Source: Colwellia sp.
GTDB taxonomy: Bacteria > Pseudomonadota > Gammaproteobacteria > Enterobacterales > Alteromonadaceae
Assembly: GCA_029938115.1 (NCBI GenBank)
Contig: JAPYOP010000021.1
Span: 1-64,000, forward strand
Direction of reading: 5' to 3'
Length of the DNA stretch: 64,000 nt
Shown: piece after piece, positions 9,319 through 20,898 of the stretch
Layout of the letters: each line of letters opens with the position of its first letter
Position numbering within the stretch: the stretch's first letter is position 1
The notes under the pieces: generated by a model
Told to the model about the DNA's origin: nothing
Databases searched by the model: none
The model's input: the letters and a program-made list of their open reading frames with translations, nothing else
Translations under genes and position numbers: made by a program

Positions 9319-9483
9319 AAGTTATGATAGTTTCAGGCTAAAGTAAGATTGGCCCTTTCAGCAACAAGGTGACCCTACGATAAAAATTTCAGACTAAAAA
9401 GCTCATAGGCAAGGCGCTAAATATGACGTTTAGTCCGCTAAACAAATATTTCGCAACGCAGTATATGAATTTCTTAGGCAAAA

Positions 9484-9924
9484 TTATTGGTAGTCGCCTA
9501 AGTTCCAGTTACCTATATCATCTTCGGTACCTACTTCGCCATCTGGTCCTGAACTAAACACATCCATTCTGCTTTGCTCACCCGGATTTAATAAAAGGTA
9601 TTCATTACCCCATGGGTCTTTAGGTAGGCGCTTGACATAACCACCTTCTGGAAAACGTCGTGGAATAGGCTCGATGTCTGTTTGTTCAGTTAGTGCTTCT
9701 AAGCCTTGCTCTGTACTTGGGTAATCAATATTATCCAATTTGTACATACTTAACGAGTTTTCTAAGGCTGAGATATCTTGCACTGTTTTTTGCAATTTAG
9801 CCGTTTCTTGGCTACCCATTAAATTGGGTACAACCACACTTAACATCATACCGATGATCACAATAACGACCATTACTTCGAGTAAAGTAAAACCTTGCGT
9901 GCTTTGTAATTTATTTCTAACCAT
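9484..9924 (-). CDS. gspG: type II secretion system major pseudopilin GspG
   Basis: Major subunit of the periplasmic pseudopilus. Short leader, then QGFTLLEVMVVIVIIGMMLS with Glu5. The C-terminal Ca-binding loop is evident (DVFSSGPDGEVGTEDDIGNW), as is the conserved DPWGNEY segment. 146 aa, the family norm. 83 bp after gspF and followed by a 246-bp gap holding a hairpin and a repeat. Confidence 0.96.
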   Translation of the reverse strand: MVRNKLQSTQGFTLLEVMVVIVIIGMMLSVVVPNLMGSQETAKLQKTVQDISALENSLSMYKLDNIDYPSTEQGLEALTEQTDIEPIPRRFPEGGYVKRLPKDPWGNEYLLLNPGEQSRMDVFSSGPDGEVGTEDDIGNWNLGDYQ

Positions 9925-10007
9925 AATATTTCCTAACGACTATTTAACTTAAATTTAATTTTACTTATCTATAGCAACTTGTAGATCATTTCATCGATCT
10001 ACAATTC

Positions 10008-11234
10008 TTAGCCACCTACAAAAGTATTCAACTTCAAAATTGGCTCTAATATTGCCATAACAATAAATAATACCACACCCGCCATGACCACCATTAAAGC
10101 AGGTTCAAAAGCTTTTAGTGAGATATTAACTAAGGCTTCAAACTCTTTGTCTTGATTGTCTGCTGCGCGACCTAACATTTGTTCTAGTTGACCACTTTTT
10201 TCACCACTGGCAATCATGTGCAACATCATTGGCGGAAACAATTTAGTTTGCTCTAACGATAAACGTAAACTCGCCCCTTCACGCACTTTATCGGCGGCCA
10301 ATTTTACTTGTTGTTTGATATACAAATTATCAAGCACTTCACCTGAAATTTTCATGCTTTCTAATAACGGTACCGCGCTGGCTGAAAGTATACTTAATGT
10401 TCGAGCAAAACGAGCGGTATTTAACCCTTTAGCCACTTTACCAATACCCGGTAAGGCGATAACACGTTGATGATAAGCCATTTCAAATTTTGGCTTTTTC
10501 AATAGCTGTGAAAACAATAATATTAGCATCGCGACAAACAAAACAATAAAAAAACCATTCGCTTGTAAAAAGTCACTACTAGCTATTAAAAACTTAGTGG
10601 AGCCAGGTAAGTTTGCGCCCATATGCTCAAATTGACCGACAATTTGCGGTACAACTTTGGTCAATAAAATAGAGATAACGCCAATTGCCACAACGGTCAT
10701 AATAACAGGGTAAACCAATGCTTGAATTAACTGTGATCGCATTTGCTCACGTTGTTCGGTGTAATCAGCTAAGCGGTTTAATACTTTATCTAAATGACCT
10801 GATTTTTCACCTGCAGCAACCATAGCGCGATACAAGCGATTAAAAACTTTAGGATATTCAGCCATACTTTCCGCTAAACCATAACCTTCAGTTACCTTAG
10901 TTCGCACTCCCATAACCATACTCTTAATGGCGTTTTTTTCACCTTGCTCTGCAATGGCAACTAATGCTTCCTCAAGCGGTAAACCTGACTCTACCAAGGT
11001 AGCTAATTGACGCGTAATTAACGCTAATTCAGCTGCGGATACTTTGCTTTTGTTTTTTCGGCTACTTGATTTACCAGATTTTGTTTTGTTATTAGCTAAT
11101 GTCGGCGTGACTTCTGTTGGCATTAAACCTTGCTCACGTAAGAACGCCCGTGCTTGTCTTGGGGTATCGCCTTCAATCACCCCTTTGTTAATTTTACCTT
11201 TGCTGTCTACAGCTTGATAATCGTATGCTGCCAT
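10008..11234 (-). CDS. gspF: type II secretion system inner-membrane protein GspF
   Basis: Polytopic platform protein that couples GspE ATPase to pseudopilus assembly. Two tandem GspF domains (about residues 70-195 and 275-395) with membrane segments near 175-195, 225-245 and 378-400. N-terminal [14 protein letters not shown] is characteristic. A Lys/Ser-rich linker (KTKSGKSSSRKNKSK) follows the N-terminal domain. The start overlaps the gspE stop by one base. Confidence 0.95.
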   Translation of the reverse strand: MAAYDYQAVDSKGKINKGVIEGDTPRQARAFLREQGLMPTEVTPTLANNKTKSGKSSSRKNKSKVSAAELALITRQLATLVESGLPLEEALVAIAEQGEKNAIKSMVMGVRTKVTEGYGLAESMAEYPKVFNRLYRAMVAAGEKSGHLDKVLNRLADYTEQREQMRSQLIQALVYPVIMTVVAIGVISILLTKVVPQIVGQFEHMGANLPGSTKFLIASSDFLQANGFFIVLFVAMLILLFSQLLKKPKFEMAYHQRVIALPGIGKVAKGLNTARFARTLSILSASAVPLLESMKISGEVLDNLYIKQQVKLAADKVREGASLRLSLEQTKLFPPMMLHMIASGEKSGQLEQMLGRAADNQDKEFEALVNISLKAFEPALMVVMAGVVLFIVMAILEPILKLNTFVGG

Positions 11235-12787
11235 TAATCTTCTCGAGTAACACGCAACACTTCTTCTAGTGTTGTTTGCCCTAGCATCACTTTGTCAAAA
11301 CCATCTCGACGAATAGAAGCGGTATGTTTACGAACATACTTTTCTATCGCTTGTTCACCATGACCATTATGAATGATCTCTCGAACCGTATCATCAACCA
11401 CTAATAATTCATGAATACCTGTTCGGCCACGATAGCCTTTAAAGTTACATTCACTACAACCTTTAGCGCGATAAATAACTCGCTGGTTGTCACTTGGCAG
11501 CGCTAACAAAATGCACTCTTCTTCATCCGGTAAATGGCTTTCACGACAATGCGGGCAAAGCGTTCGTACTAATCGTTGAGCAAGCACGCCTAACAAACTT
11601 GAAGAGAGTAAAAACGGCTCAACGCCCATATCTTCCATGCGGGTAATAGCACCCGCGGCAGTATTAGTATGCAAGGTAGATAACACTAGATGACCAGTTA
11701 AACTGGCTTGTACGGCAATTTGTGCAGTCTCTAAATCACGAATTTCACCGACCATTACTACATCAGGATCTTGACGTAAAATAGCACGTAACCCGCGAGC
11801 AAAGGTCATATCAACTTTCGTGTTTACTTGAGTTTGGCCAATGCCTTCAATAGCAAATTCGATTGGATCTTCAACCGTAAGAATATTGCGTTCTTTTTCA
11901 TCAATTTGGGTTAGACCTGCGTATAAAGTAGTACTTTTACCTGAGCCAGTAGGCCCTGTAACTAAGATGATGCCATGAGGTTTGTCTATTAATTTGCTAA
12001 AAGCATGACGATTAACTTCGGTCATGCCTAAGTCTTCTAAATCTAATCGTGCGGCATTTTTATCAAGTAAACGTAAAACCACACGTTCACCATGACCTGT
12101 TGGCATAGTGGAAACTCGCACGTCAACAGCACGACCACCAATACGCAGTGAAATACGACCATCTTGTGGAATACGCTTTTCAGCGATATCGAGTTTCGCC
12201 ATAACTTTAATACGCGAGACTAACAAAGAAGCGAGTTTTCTATTGGGTTTCAATATCTCACGTAATACACCATCAACACGAAAACGTATTTGCAGGGAGT
12301 TTTCAAACGTTTCAATGTGAATATCACTGGCACTTTCTTTGATAGCTTCACTCAACATTGCGTTTATAAGCTTAATAATAGGCGCGTCATCTTCATTTTC
12401 TAATAAATCTTCGCTTTCTATCATTTCATCAGCAAGCGAATATAAATCTACTTCATTGCCAATATCTTCCATCATTTGTTGTGCTTCAGAAGAGTCACGC
12501 TGATAGGCTTCAGTTAATAACAATTCAAACGAAGCAAGATCCTGCACATCAAAACTAAACGGTGCTTTAATAATACGGCGTACTTCCAAAATCACATCTA
12601 AACTGATTTCAGCTAAACAATATAAAACATAGTTTTCATCATTTTTGCTGAGCAAGACGCTGTAGCGCTTGGCAAAAGCAAATGGTAAACGCCAAGCTAC
12701 TGAGGTTTCTTCTGGAATAGCCAACACTTCTTGCACTGGCGCTTGTTCAACGGCTATTTCGGTAGCTTCTTTGATTTCCTCAGACAT
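11234..12787 (-). CDS. gspE: type II secretion ATPase GspE
   Basis: Cytoplasmic hexameric ATPase that powers pseudopilus assembly. N-terminal GspL-binding domain, then the secretion ATPase core with Walker [10 protein letters not shown] at about 278-286, Walker [13 protein letters not shown] at about 340-351, and His-box STLHTNTA. The zinc-binding CM domain has CPHC near 411 and a second CxxC (CSEC), as expected for GspE. 517 aa. Overlaps gspD and gspF by one base each. Confidence 0.96.
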   Translation of the reverse strand: MSEEIKEATEIAVEQAPVQEVLAIPEETSVAWRLPFAFAKRYSVLLSKNDENYVLYCLAEISLDVILEVRRIIKAPFSFDVQDLASFELLLTEAYQRDSSEAQQMMEDIGNEVDLYSLADEMIESEDLLENEDDAPIIKLINAMLSEAIKESASDIHIETFENSLQIRFRVDGVLREILKPNRKLASLLVSRIKVMAKLDIAEKRIPQDGRISLRIGGRAVDVRVSTMPTGHGERVVLRLLDKNAARLDLEDLGMTEVNRHAFSKLIDKPHGIILVTGPTGSGKSTTLYAGLTQIDEKERNILTVEDPIEFAIEGIGQTQVNTKVDMTFARGLRAILRQDPDVVMVGEIRDLETAQIAVQASLTGHLVLSTLHTNTAAGAITRMEDMGVEPFLLSSSLLGVLAQRLVRTLCPHCRESHLPDEEECILLALPSDNQRVIYRAKGCSECNFKGYRGRTGIHELLVVDDTVREIIHNGHGEQAIEKYVRKHTASIRRDGFDKVMLGQTTLEEVLRVTRED

Positions 12788-14940
12788 TAGTCATTATTCT
12801 CTTTAGAAGGTTTTTCTTTTAATGCGCTTTCTTTCTCTTTTTTAATCGAATCTTGGTAATCTTTAAATGAAGGTGGCAGCTCTAATTTGTCACTCCATTC
12901 AGGCAAAATAGGCAAATTTTCATCGCGCATTAACGCTAGACCTTCTTCTTGTTTACGTAATTGGTCCGCTCTAATAAAGTTATACTTTTCCTTCGCCATG
13001 GCATTCATTACACTTGAATCAGTAATAATGGTGGGCTTAAGAAATACCATTAAATTACGCTTGCGGGTACTGTTGGATGTTGATTTAAATAAGTGACCAA
13101 TAATTGGCAGGTCACCAAGTAGCGGTACTTTCTGCACACTTTCTTGCACATCTTCATCAATTAAACCACCCAAAATAACGGTTTGACCGCTTTCGACCAT
13201 AACTGTTGTTTTGATTTCACGTTTGTTAATAGAAATATCAACACCTGTGGCGCCACTAACCGACGAAACTTCTTGCTCAATGGTTAATTGTACGCTGTTG
13301 CCTTCATTAATTTGTGGTGTAACCAATAATTTTATACCAACTTCTTGGCGATCAACGGTTTGAAATGGATTTGAGTTATTACTACCGGTTTGTGAACCCG
13401 TGATAATGGGCACTTCTTGACCTACTAAAAAATAAGCTTCTTCGTTATCTAAGGTAGTAATGCTTGGTGTTGCTAAAATATTAGAATTAACGTCTTGACT
13501 AACGGCTTGTACAATTGCACCCCAATCATTTTTCATAATGCCAAACATACCGCCGCTTACCGAGCCTAGTAGTTGAGCAATAAGGGAATAATCACCTTTG
13601 GTACCCGGTTTCTGATAAGCCTCTTGCACAATTTCACCATTACTAGGACTCAGTACGGCTGGTATCCATTCACCTTCAACCCCCTCAGCTACCTTGCCTG
13701 CCGCGGCTAAACTGCTCACAGGTACTGGTCCATTAGTAAATTGAGTGAATGCGCCTTGATTGTTGTACCATTGCACACCAAGTTGCACACCATCAGTTTC
13801 ATAAACTTCAACAATAATGGCTTCAATATGTACTTGTGCTCGCGGCACATCTAATTGACGTATCACCGCTTCTAATGAGCGTAACATGTCTGGCTGGCCG
13901 GTAATAACTAAGGTATTCGTTGGCTCATGTGCTTCAATACTTGTATCTGTTTTCGCTCTTGAGCTGGATTTTGTTTTGCTGCCAGTTCCTTCTGAAGCAA
14001 TAGTTTTACTAACGCCATCCAGCACCTTTACTAAATCTTCAGCTTTTGAATATTTAAGGTAATAAACTCGAGTATTACCGCTAGTTTCTAACTCACTGTC
14101 TAAGCGTTTAATTAATCGAACAACACGTTCTCGTGCTTTAACTTCACCGCTAACAATAACGCTATTACTGCGATCATCAGCAACAATTTTTGGAATTAAA
14201 AACGTCGGTTGCCCTGCTTTTCCGCCTGATGGTTTATTCATTGCTTCAATAATACGAACCATTTCACCCGCAGAAGCATATTGTAATTTGATGATTTCTA
14301 CATCTTGATCGCCCGCTCTATCAACACGCTCAATAATTTTCACTAAACGATTTACTGTTGCGGCAGTGCCGGTAAGCATAATAACGTTGGCTGGATCATA
14401 GTTAGTTACATTGCCGCCACCGGCTTGATCAGATAATTGACGTAATAGCGGTACTAGTTCACGCACAGTCACATTTTTAACTTCGACAATGCGGGTAACC
14501 ATTTCATCGCCTTTGATTTTACTGTCGCTACCTACCACTGGAATTGAAGCCGTTTTAGCATCTTTATTACGAATAATTTTAATAATATTATTATCCATTG
14601 TCACAGCAGAGAAACCGTAAACCTCTAAGACATTTAGGAAAAATTGATAGTATTGCTCTTCAGATAATAAATCATAACTGCGCACATTAATTTTACCGCG
14701 CACATTGGGGTCAACAATCATGGTCTTTTTTAAGTTTTTACCAACAATGGTGACGAACTCAACCATTTCAGTATTTTTAAAACTAGGTGAATATTGTGCT
14801 GCACTCGCTTGTCCAACAGCAAAAATGCCACTAAAAGCAAGCGCCGTTATCAAAGCCATGCTCAATTGCTTAAGGTGCTTAAGGTGCTTAAACTTGTGGG
14901 ATAATTGCTTAGCCACAAATGCGTTTAAGATGGTGCCCAT
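12787..14940 (-). CDS. gspD: type II secretion secretin GspD
   Basis: Outer-membrane secretin forming the exit channel. Signal peptide ends near AQA/SAAQ; N0 domain ([17 protein letters not shown]) and N1-N3 domains follow, then the secretin core with EVPIITG and the signature segment [12 protein letters not shown]...[13 protein letters not shown]. 717 aa with a charged C-terminal S-domain. The DNA for the signal region has an imperfect 9-bp tandem repeat (14868-14892), giving a repeated HLK in the leader. 78 bp after gspC. Confidence 0.96.
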   Translation of the reverse strand: MGTILNAFVAKQLSHKFKHLKHLKQLSMALITALAFSGIFAVGQASAAQYSPSFKNTEMVEFVTIVGKNLKKTMIVDPNVRGKINVRSYDLLSEEQYYQFFLNVLEVYGFSAVTMDNNIIKIIRNKDAKTASIPVVGSDSKIKGDEMVTRIVEVKNVTVRELVPLLRQLSDQAGGGNVTNYDPANVIMLTGTAATVNRLVKIIERVDRAGDQDVEIIKLQYASAGEMVRIIEAMNKPSGGKAGQPTFLIPKIVADDRSNSVIVSGEVKARERVVRLIKRLDSELETSGNTRVYYLKYSKAEDLVKVLDGVSKTIASEGTGSKTKSSSRAKTDTSIEAHEPTNTLVITGQPDMLRSLEAVIRQLDVPRAQVHIEAIIVEVYETDGVQLGVQWYNNQGAFTQFTNGPVPVSSLAAAGKVAEGVEGEWIPAVLSPSNGEIVQEAYQKPGTKGDYSLIAQLLGSVSGGMFGIMKNDWGAIVQAVSQDVNSNILATPSITTLDNEEAYFLVGQEVPIITGSQTGSNNSNPFQTVDRQEVGIKLLVTPQINEGNSVQLTIEQEVSSVSGATGVDISINKREIKTTVMVESGQTVILGGLIDEDVQESVQKVPLLGDLPIIGHLFKSTSNSTRKRNLMVFLKPTIITDSSVMNAMAKEKYNFIRADQLRKQEEGLALMRDENLPILPEWSDKLELPPSFKDYQDSIKKEKESALKEKPSKENND

Positions 14941-15018
14941 GAAAAATTCCTTATTACTTTCTTTATTATTTATTTGCTAAAACTTGGTAATGTTTATGAA
15001 AATATATTATTTGATCAC

Positions 15019-15999
15019 TTAATTAATACTGAACAATATCTCTATCAATTCATTTTTACGTTCTACTAACAGTGAAATATCACGTTCAGTTTTCAATGCC
15101 GACATTGCTTGCGCCGCTTCTAAAGGCACAAGTAAATCATGACCATTCATTTGTACGGCTATATCACCAGACTTCAAACCTGATAATTTAAAAAATTCTG
15201 GGTTTTTACCCGGTGATAAACGATAACCGACAATTTTACCGCTTTTTCGCGCTGGAGAAATGCGCAAATAATCAGTTATTTTGCCCGGATCATTTTTTAA
15301 ATCTGCTCTTAATCGCTGAGCATTTCTACTTAAATCTTTATTAGAACGATGATCAACAACACTCTTTTTCGATTTATCCGTTAATCTGCGAGGACTATCT
15401 TGTTGCTGTGCTCTACTATTTTTTCTAGTATCAACCTGTCTATCTGACTGTTTATTTGAAACACTTTGCGCTGGTTGGTTATAGTCTGCACCATCAAGCA
15501 TTAATGTTTCTAAACGTCCCGACTGCTTAATGATGACTCGGTCGATTAAAACTTGCTCTAAACTCGCGCGAGTTCCTTGTATTATATCACCTATACCATA
15601 GGTTTCTTGCTTGCCTTTATTTTCAATAATTGCAGCCGCTGTATCAGCCTGATCGCTAGCGACAACACCTGACAATGTAAGCTGTAAACGTGTTTCAGGC
15701 GCATCGGTTATCACTTCGACAACCTCTTTTTGTACCTGTTCATTATACTGACCAAACAGATTCAGCGATTGCACGACCGAAATATTAAAACTTTGAGCGG
15801 CATTATTTTTTTGAACAACATGTTTGGCTGTAGCGGCACTGTTAACAATTGGCTTTTGCGGCACCACCAACCAAGTTATTTTTGCCGCTATAAAAGCAAT
15901 ATAAAATAACAACAACGCACTAATTGCCTGTGCAACTCTTTGCTGAGGTATTTTTGCTAAGACGGTTGAAAATGATGCTAGGTTATCTGTTAATGCCAT
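15019..15999 (-). CDS. gspC: type II secretion system protein C (GspC)
   Basis: Bitopic inner-membrane protein that links the platform to the secretin and helps recognise substrates. Membrane segment at about residues 25-48, homology-region domain at about 85-165 (LTLSGVVASDQADTAAAIIENKG), a long Ser/Arg/Lys/Gln-rich linker (about 175-230), then a PDZ-like domain (SGLKSGDIAVQMNGHDL). First gene of the gsp operon, divergent from hslR across a 261-bp region that should contain both promoters. Confidence 0.93.
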   Translation of the reverse strand: MALTDNLASFSTVLAKIPQQRVAQAISALLLFYIAFIAAKITWLVVPQKPIVNSAATAKHVVQKNNAAQSFNISVVQSLNLFGQYNEQVQKEVVEVITDAPETRLQLTLSGVVASDQADTAAAIIENKGKQETYGIGDIIQGTRASLEQVLIDRVIIKQSGRLETLMLDGADYNQPAQSVSNKQSDRQVDTRKNSRAQQQDSPRRLTDKSKKSVVDHRSNKDLSRNAQRLRADLKNDPGKITDYLRISPARKSGKIVGYRLSPGKNPEFFKLSGLKSGDIAVQMNGHDLLVPLEAAQAMSALKTERDISLLVERKNELIEILFSIN

Positions 16000-16260
16000 T
16001 GACTTATTTTATCTTCTTTATATTCTTTATATTGAAAGCGAGTGTGTAACTAAAATTTTCAATGCTAACTAGGTGTAATTTTTCAGTGCAAGCAACCGAT
16101 AATACTTGACCATAAGCTTTGCAACAAGCAATGTCCTCGGTTTTTAACTATTATTTACAAAAGAAATATAAAAGAGAGCGCAGTTTTAATTGAAATATGT
16201 TATTTTTCTGCAAAATTTAGAGCACTACCATCATTGCATAAGTAAGGCGCATATACCTTT

Positions 16261-16659
16261 ATGGCAGCATTAAATGAAAAAAATTCAACTCGATTAGACA
16301 AATGGCTCTGGGCTGCGCGCTTTTATAAAACCCGCGCTATTGCCAAACAAATGATCGATGGTGGTAAAGTTTTTTATAATGGTCAACGAACAAAATCAGG
16401 TAAAGCCGTTGTTATTGGTGATGTTATTAGAATTCGCCAAGGCTTTGATGAAAAAGAAGTTACCGTGATCGCTTTAGCTGATAAACGTCGCGACGCAACT
16501 TTTGCGCAAACTTTATATGAAGAAGCACTTAAAAGTATCGAAGTGCGAGAAAAAAACAGCTTGGCTCGCAAGCAAGGTATTTTACTTAGCCCGGCAAGCG
16601 ACACTAAACCCGACAAAAAACAACGTCGTAAACTTAGAGAATTTAAAGAAAGGATGTAA
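16261..16659 (+). CDS. hslR: ribosome-associated heat shock protein Hsp15 (HslR)
   Basis: S4-domain RNA-binding protein that rescues 50S subunits carrying stalled peptidyl-tRNA. The S4 domain is at the N-terminus (TRLDKWLWAARFYKTRAIAKQMIDGGKV), followed by a highly basic C-terminal tail (KPDKKQRRKLREFKERM). 132 aa is standard. Five bases upstream of hslO, so the two heat-shock genes form one unit. Confidence 0.95.
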   Translation: MAALNEKNSTRLDKWLWAARFYKTRAIAKQMIDGGKVFYNGQRTKSGKAVVIGDVIRIRQGFDEKEVTVIALADKRRDATFAQTLYEEALKSIEVREKNSLARKQGILLSPASDTKPDKKQRRKLREFKERM

Positions 16660-16664
16660 GCACT

Positions 16665-17561
16665 ATGCCTAAAACTGACATCAGCTCAACCGATAGACTA
16701 AATCGTTATTTATTTGACAATATGCATGTTCGTGGCGAATTAGTTCAGCTAAGTCAAAGCTATCAAAGCATTATTAAAAACCACGATTATCCTGTTAGCG
16801 TTCGCTTGTTGCTAGGTGAACTAATGGCTGCGACTTGCTTACTTACTGCCACTTTAAAATTTGAAGGTGATATTACCGTGCAACTGCAAGGTAATGGTCC
16901 AGTAGGTTATATGTCTGTTAACGGTGATAACAATCAAAAAATGCGTGGTATTGCCAAGGTTGTTGAAACAAAAAAAGCCAGTGAAGCACAATCTTTACAA
17001 GCGCTTATTGGCAAGGGCAACATGATTATCACCATTAAACCCAGTGAAGGTGAAGCATATCAGGGAATAGTTGCTTTAGACCAACCAACATTAGCGCAAT
17101 GCTTCGTTCATTATTTCGAGGTTTCAGCGCAAATTCCAACGCAAGTATGGTTATTTAGCGATGATGAAAAACAGCAAGTTGCCGGAAGCTTAGTGCAACT
17201 GTTACCTGACGGTGATGGCAGCAATGAAAACAAAGCCCAGCAACAGCAAGATTTCGATCACATATGCCAGCTTACCAACACCATTAAAGCGGACGAAATC
17301 TTTTCACTTGAAGCAGAAGCTTTATTATATCGTTTGTACCATCAAGAGAAAGTGAGTTTGTTTGAACCACAAACCGTGAGATACCAATGTGGCTGCTCTA
17401 GTAATAAATGTTTAGCGGCTATTGCTCAAGTTGAATCAAGTGAAATTGAAGCGATTTTAGCCGAGCAAGGCAAAATTTCGATGACTTGTGATTATTGTTT
17501 AACAACTTATGACTTTTTTACAGAACAATTAAAAAGTTTCATTTCGAAAGATAAGCATTAG
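16665..17561 (+). CDS. hslO: redox-regulated chaperone Hsp33 (HslO)
   Basis: Cytoplasmic holdase activated by oxidative unfolding. The zinc-binding redox switch is intact near the C-terminus: a CGC motif then, about 30 residues on, CDYC. The N-terminal substrate-binding core is recognisable (LLGELMAATCLLTATLKFEGDITVQLQGNGP). 298 aa, normal length. Operon with hslR. Confidence 0.95.
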   Translation: MPKTDISSTDRLNRYLFDNMHVRGELVQLSQSYQSIIKNHDYPVSVRLLLGELMAATCLLTATLKFEGDITVQLQGNGPVGYMSVNGDNNQKMRGIAKVVETKKASEAQSLQALIGKGNMIITIKPSEGEAYQGIVALDQPTLAQCFVHYFEVSAQIPTQVWLFSDDEKQQVAGSLVQLLPDGDGSNENKAQQQQDFDHICQLTNTIKADEIFSLEAEALLYRLYHQEKVSLFEPQTVRYQCGCSSNKCLAAIAQVESSEIEAILAEQGKISMTCDYCLTTYDFFTEQLKSFISKDKH

Positions 17562-17911
17562 TCGTAAACTTTCACTTTGCTCATCGACCAGTTTCAAGAC
17601 ACTCTTTTGGATGATTATTACTTAAAAGAGTGTTAAACCTCTACTTTCCCACAGCCCCTATCTCTATTATTGTTGTAATATTACCAAAAAGAATTCTCTC
17701 GCTATTTTCAATATTTTTGTTGCTTATACTGAAAACTTTCATCTTAGGTTATTTTTTACTTTCGTTTTGTGCATTAATCCAATAGAATGTCGAAATATTA
17801 TCACTATGAAAACTTTCAATCTCTATTTCAATAGGGAGTTTAGCCTGTTTTCATAAAGCAAAAAATTAACCAAACTTTAAAATTCGTCATACCTTTAGGA
17901 GTGAATTTGCT
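17562..17911. other. 350-bp non-coding region between hslO and pckA
   Basis: Contains the inverted repeat after hslO, then an AT-rich stretch that must hold the pckA promoter and a long leader. An AGGAG ribosome binding site lies just before the pckA ATG. No small ORF or structured RNA was recognised. Confidence 0.6.
17599..17633. other. inverted repeat downstream of hslO
   Basis: Perfect 10-bp arms ACACTCTTTT and AAAAGAGTGT separated by 15 nt, 38 bp after the hslO stop. A transcript end or processing site is plausible, but there is no T-run after the second arm, so it is not called a rho-independent terminator. Confidence 0.4.
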
Positions 17912-19522
17912 ATGACCGCCCAAGAAAACTCAATTGACTTGTCTCAATACGGCATTAATGATGTTGCAGAAATTGTTTACAATCCATCTTATGAGTTGCT
18001 TTTTAGTGAAGAAACAAAAGCAGGCCTCGAAGGCTTTGATAAAGGCGTAGTTACGGAACTTGGCGCAGTCAATGTTGACACGGGTATTTTTACCGGTCGC
18101 TCACCTAAAGATAAATACATTGTTCGTGATGACGTAACTCGCGACACTGTTTGGTGGTCAGATCAAGGTAAAAACGACAACAAAGCCATGACCCAAGAAA
18201 CTTGGTCACAGCTTAAAGGATTAGTGACTACACAACTTTCGGGTAAACGTTTATTTGTAGTTGATACTTATTGTGGTGCCAATGATGATACCCGTTTAAA
18301 AGTACGTTTCATTACTGAGGTAGCATGGCAAGCACATTTTGTTAAAAACATGTTCATTCGCCCAAGTGATGAAGAGCTTAAAACTTACCAACCTGATTTT
18401 GTGGTAATGAACGGCGCTAAAACCACGAATCCTAACTGGCAAGAACAAGGTTTAAATTCTGAAAACTTTGTCGCTTTTAACTTAACTGAAAAAATTCAGT
18501 TAATTGGCGGCACTTGGTATGGCGGTGAAATGAAAAAAGGTATGTTCTCAATGATGAACTACCTACTACCTCTTAAAGGCATAGCCTCAATGCACTGTAG
18601 TGCAAACGTAGGCAAAGATGGCGATGTTGCCGTATTTTTTGGTTTATCTGGTACAGGTAAAACTACGCTTTCAACAGATCCTAAACGCGAACTAATTGGT
18701 GACGATGAACACGGTTGGGATGATAATGGCGTATTTAACTTTGAAGGTGGCTGTTACGCTAAAACCATCAAGTTAAGTAAAGAAAATGAACCTGATATTT
18801 ACAACGCAATTCGTCGCGATGCATTATTAGAAAACGTAACGGTTAGCGACGACGGCATAATTGATTTTGATGATAATTCACGTACTGAAAATACACGTGT
18901 TTCTTACCCTATTCATCACATTGACAACATTGTTAAAGGGGTTTCACGTGCAGGTCATGCTAAAAAAGTTATCTTTTTAACCGCAGATGCTTTTGGTGTA
19001 TTACCGCCAGTTGCTAAGTTAACTCCTGCACAAACAGAGTATTACTTCTTGTCTGGTTTCACTGCCAAATTAGCGGGTACAGAGCGTGGAATTACTGAGC
19101 CAACACCAACGTTTTCAAGTTGTTTTGGCGCAGCATTCTTAAGTTTACATCCAACACAGTATGCCGAAGTTTTACGTAAACGTATGAATGATGCTGGTGC
19201 TGAAGCTTATCTGGTAAACACAGGCTGGAATGGCACAGGTAAACGTATTTCAATTAAAGCCACTCGCGCTATTATTGACGCTATTTTAGATGGTTCAATT
19301 GATGAAACTGAAACCACAGTTATCCCAATGTTCAACCTAGAAGTTCCTAATACTATTGTCGGTGTTGAAGGTGATATTCTTGACCCAAGAAACACATATC
19401 AAGATGCTAATGAATGGCATGGCAAAGCAGTTGATTTAGCCAAACGCTTTGTAAATAACTTTGATAAGTTTACTGATACTGACAACGGCAAAACGTTAGT
19501 TGCTGCAGGTCCACAGCTGTAA
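17912..19522 (+). CDS. pckA: phosphoenolpyruvate carboxykinase (ATP)
   Basis: Converts oxaloacetate plus ATP to phosphoenolpyruvate, CO2 and ADP: the first committed step of gluconeogenesis. P-loop GLSGTGKTT near residue 248, kinase-1 signature region ([23 protein letters not shown]) and ATP-type family segments are all present. 536 aa matches bacterial ATP-PEPCKs. Monocistronic, ending at a strong terminator and convergent with envZ. Gluconeogenesis fits an organism that also carries a large fatty-acid-type catabolic region. Confidence 0.97.
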   Translation: MTAQENSIDLSQYGINDVAEIVYNPSYELLFSEETKAGLEGFDKGVVTELGAVNVDTGIFTGRSPKDKYIVRDDVTRDTVWWSDQGKNDNKAMTQETWSQLKGLVTTQLSGKRLFVVDTYCGANDDTRLKVRFITEVAWQAHFVKNMFIRPSDEELKTYQPDFVVMNGAKTTNPNWQEQGLNSENFVAFNLTEKIQLIGGTWYGGEMKKGMFSMMNYLLPLKGIASMHCSANVGKDGDVAVFFGLSGTGKTTLSTDPKRELIGDDEHGWDDNGVFNFEGGCYAKTIKLSKENEPDIYNAIRRDALLENVTVSDDGIIDFDDNSRTENTRVSYPIHHIDNIVKGVSRAGHAKKVIFLTADAFGVLPPVAKLTPAQTEYYFLSGFTAKLAGTERGITEPTPTFSSCFGAAFLSLHPTQYAEVLRKRMNDAGAEAYLVNTGWNGTGKRISIKATRAIIDAILDGSIDETETTVIPMFNLEVPNTIVGVEGDILDPRNTYQDANEWHGKAVDLAKRFVNNFDKFTDTDNGKTLVAAGPQL

Positions 19523-19540
19523 CTAAGATTCGACGAATTT

Positions 19541-19573
19541 AAAACCTGTTAGTGAAAACTAACAGGTTTTTTT
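19541..19573. terminator. rho-independent terminator between pckA and envZ
   Basis: 13-bp perfect stem (AAAACCTGTTAGT / ACTAACAGGTTTT), GAAA loop and a T-run ending at 19573 on the plus strand. The mirrored A-rich start may let it act on the minus-strand envZ transcript as well. Confidence 0.9.
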
Positions 19574-19579
19574 ATGCTA

Positions 19580-20875
19580 CTAAAACGTCAATGGCAAACA
19601 GACTTTCGCTTGTAAACCACCTTCGTCTTTATTTGATAACTCAACACGACCACCATGAGTATCAACAATACGTTTGATAATAGCTAAACCTAAGCCACTA
19701 CCTTCGCCGCCTCGGGCTGTATCACCTTGAGTGAACGGTTGAAATAAACGCTCGATATCCGCTTCTGGAATACCTTCCCCATGGTCGCTAACAATAAAAT
19801 AAGCACAGCCTTTTTCTGTATCATGACCGGTAATCACTTCAATATCACCTTCGCTATAACGGATGGCATTTTGAATTAAGTTTGCTAAAGCTCGTTTTAC
19901 CGCAACATGTCGCAAAGGAATATTAGGGCAAGCATGAGCAATTAGCTCAATATTTCTATCACTAGGTGTTTCAACATTCAACACCTCATCTACCAAAACA
20001 TTTAAATCACCTAGTTCAGCTTTATCTTTAGAGTCATGACGAATGTAATCAATAAATTGGTCGATAATATTATTCATATCATCAATATCATTCTCAATAC
20101 CTTCTTTTAGAAAGTCATCAAGATCTACCATCATTTCGCTGGCTAACCGAATACGTGTTAATGGCGTTCGTAAATCGTGAGAAATACCTGCCATTAATAA
20201 ATTTCGATCATCTTCTAATTGTTTAATACCTTTTGACATGTGATTAAAGGCTTGAGTTACCGCCATAATTTCAGAAGTACCATGCTCAGTTAATGGCTCA
20301 GGAAAATCTCCTCGACCAACATCTTCAGCGGCTAATTGTAATGATTTTAACGGCCTATTAAGCTGTCTTACAAAAAGCCAACCTCCGGCTACACTAAGTA
20401 CACCAATGATGCCAAGGAAAAAAATTAGTGGGGAAAAATTAGCTTCTTCTAAACCAAGTAAAGGAATTTTAACCCACAAATTAGGCGCTTGTGGTGGCCG
20501 AATCCAAAATAGGTATTCGTCTCCTTGAGAAATTCTAACTTCAGCAGGACCGTCAAGTAACTCAGACATTTGCTCACTGCGATAAGGATAATAACCTGCA
20601 GAAGCTAAACCAAGTTTTAAGGCGTCTTTTTCTCGATAGACACCAATGCCCGTTTCACGATGAAAAGCCTCTGCCATTTTTGGACTTAGTCGAGCATCTT
20701 TAAGATCAATAAAAACAACCCGAACTTGTTTAGCTAATAACTGATTTATTTGCTGCTGGTTTGGCTCTATTACATAAAGTGCGAAAGAAACGTATGAGAC
20801 CACTTGATTTACAAACAGCAAAAAGCCAATTAATAAAACAGTTTGGCCAAAGGCACTACGGGGTAAAACTTTCAT
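19580..20875 (-). CDS. envZ: osmosensor histidine kinase EnvZ
   Basis: Inner-membrane sensor kinase for OmpR. Two membrane segments (about residues 10-35 and 148-170) flank a periplasmic domain; HAMP linker near 175-225. The H-box [11 protein letters not shown] carries the phospho-accepting His at about 233; N-box ([10 protein letters not shown]), DHGEGIP and [11 protein letters not shown]-lid motifs follow. 431 aa. 23 bp after ompR in the same operon. Confidence 0.93.
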   Translation of the reverse strand: MKVLPRSAFGQTVLLIGFLLFVNQVVSYVSFALYVIEPNQQQINQLLAKQVRVVFIDLKDARLSPKMAEAFHRETGIGVYREKDALKLGLASAGYYPYRSEQMSELLDGPAEVRISQGDEYLFWIRPPQAPNLWVKIPLLGLEEANFSPLIFFLGIIGVLSVAGGWLFVRQLNRPLKSLQLAAEDVGRGDFPEPLTEHGTSEIMAVTQAFNHMSKGIKQLEDDRNLLMAGISHDLRTPLTRIRLASEMMVDLDDFLKEGIENDIDDMNNIIDQFIDYIRHDSKDKAELGDLNVLVDEVLNVETPSDRNIELIAHACPNIPLRHVAVKRALANLIQNAIRYSEGDIEVITGHDTEKGCAYFIVSDHGEGIPEADIERLFQPFTQGDTARGGEGSGLGLAIIKRIVDTHGGRVELSNKDEGGLQAKVCLPLTF

Positions 20876-20898
20876 ACAGGGTACTTCTATCGATAACG

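Noticed and set aside
14868-14892. Tandem 9-bp repeat in gspD as a phase-variation site
   Set aside because: The unit is a multiple of three and lies in the leader, so copy change would not shift the frame.
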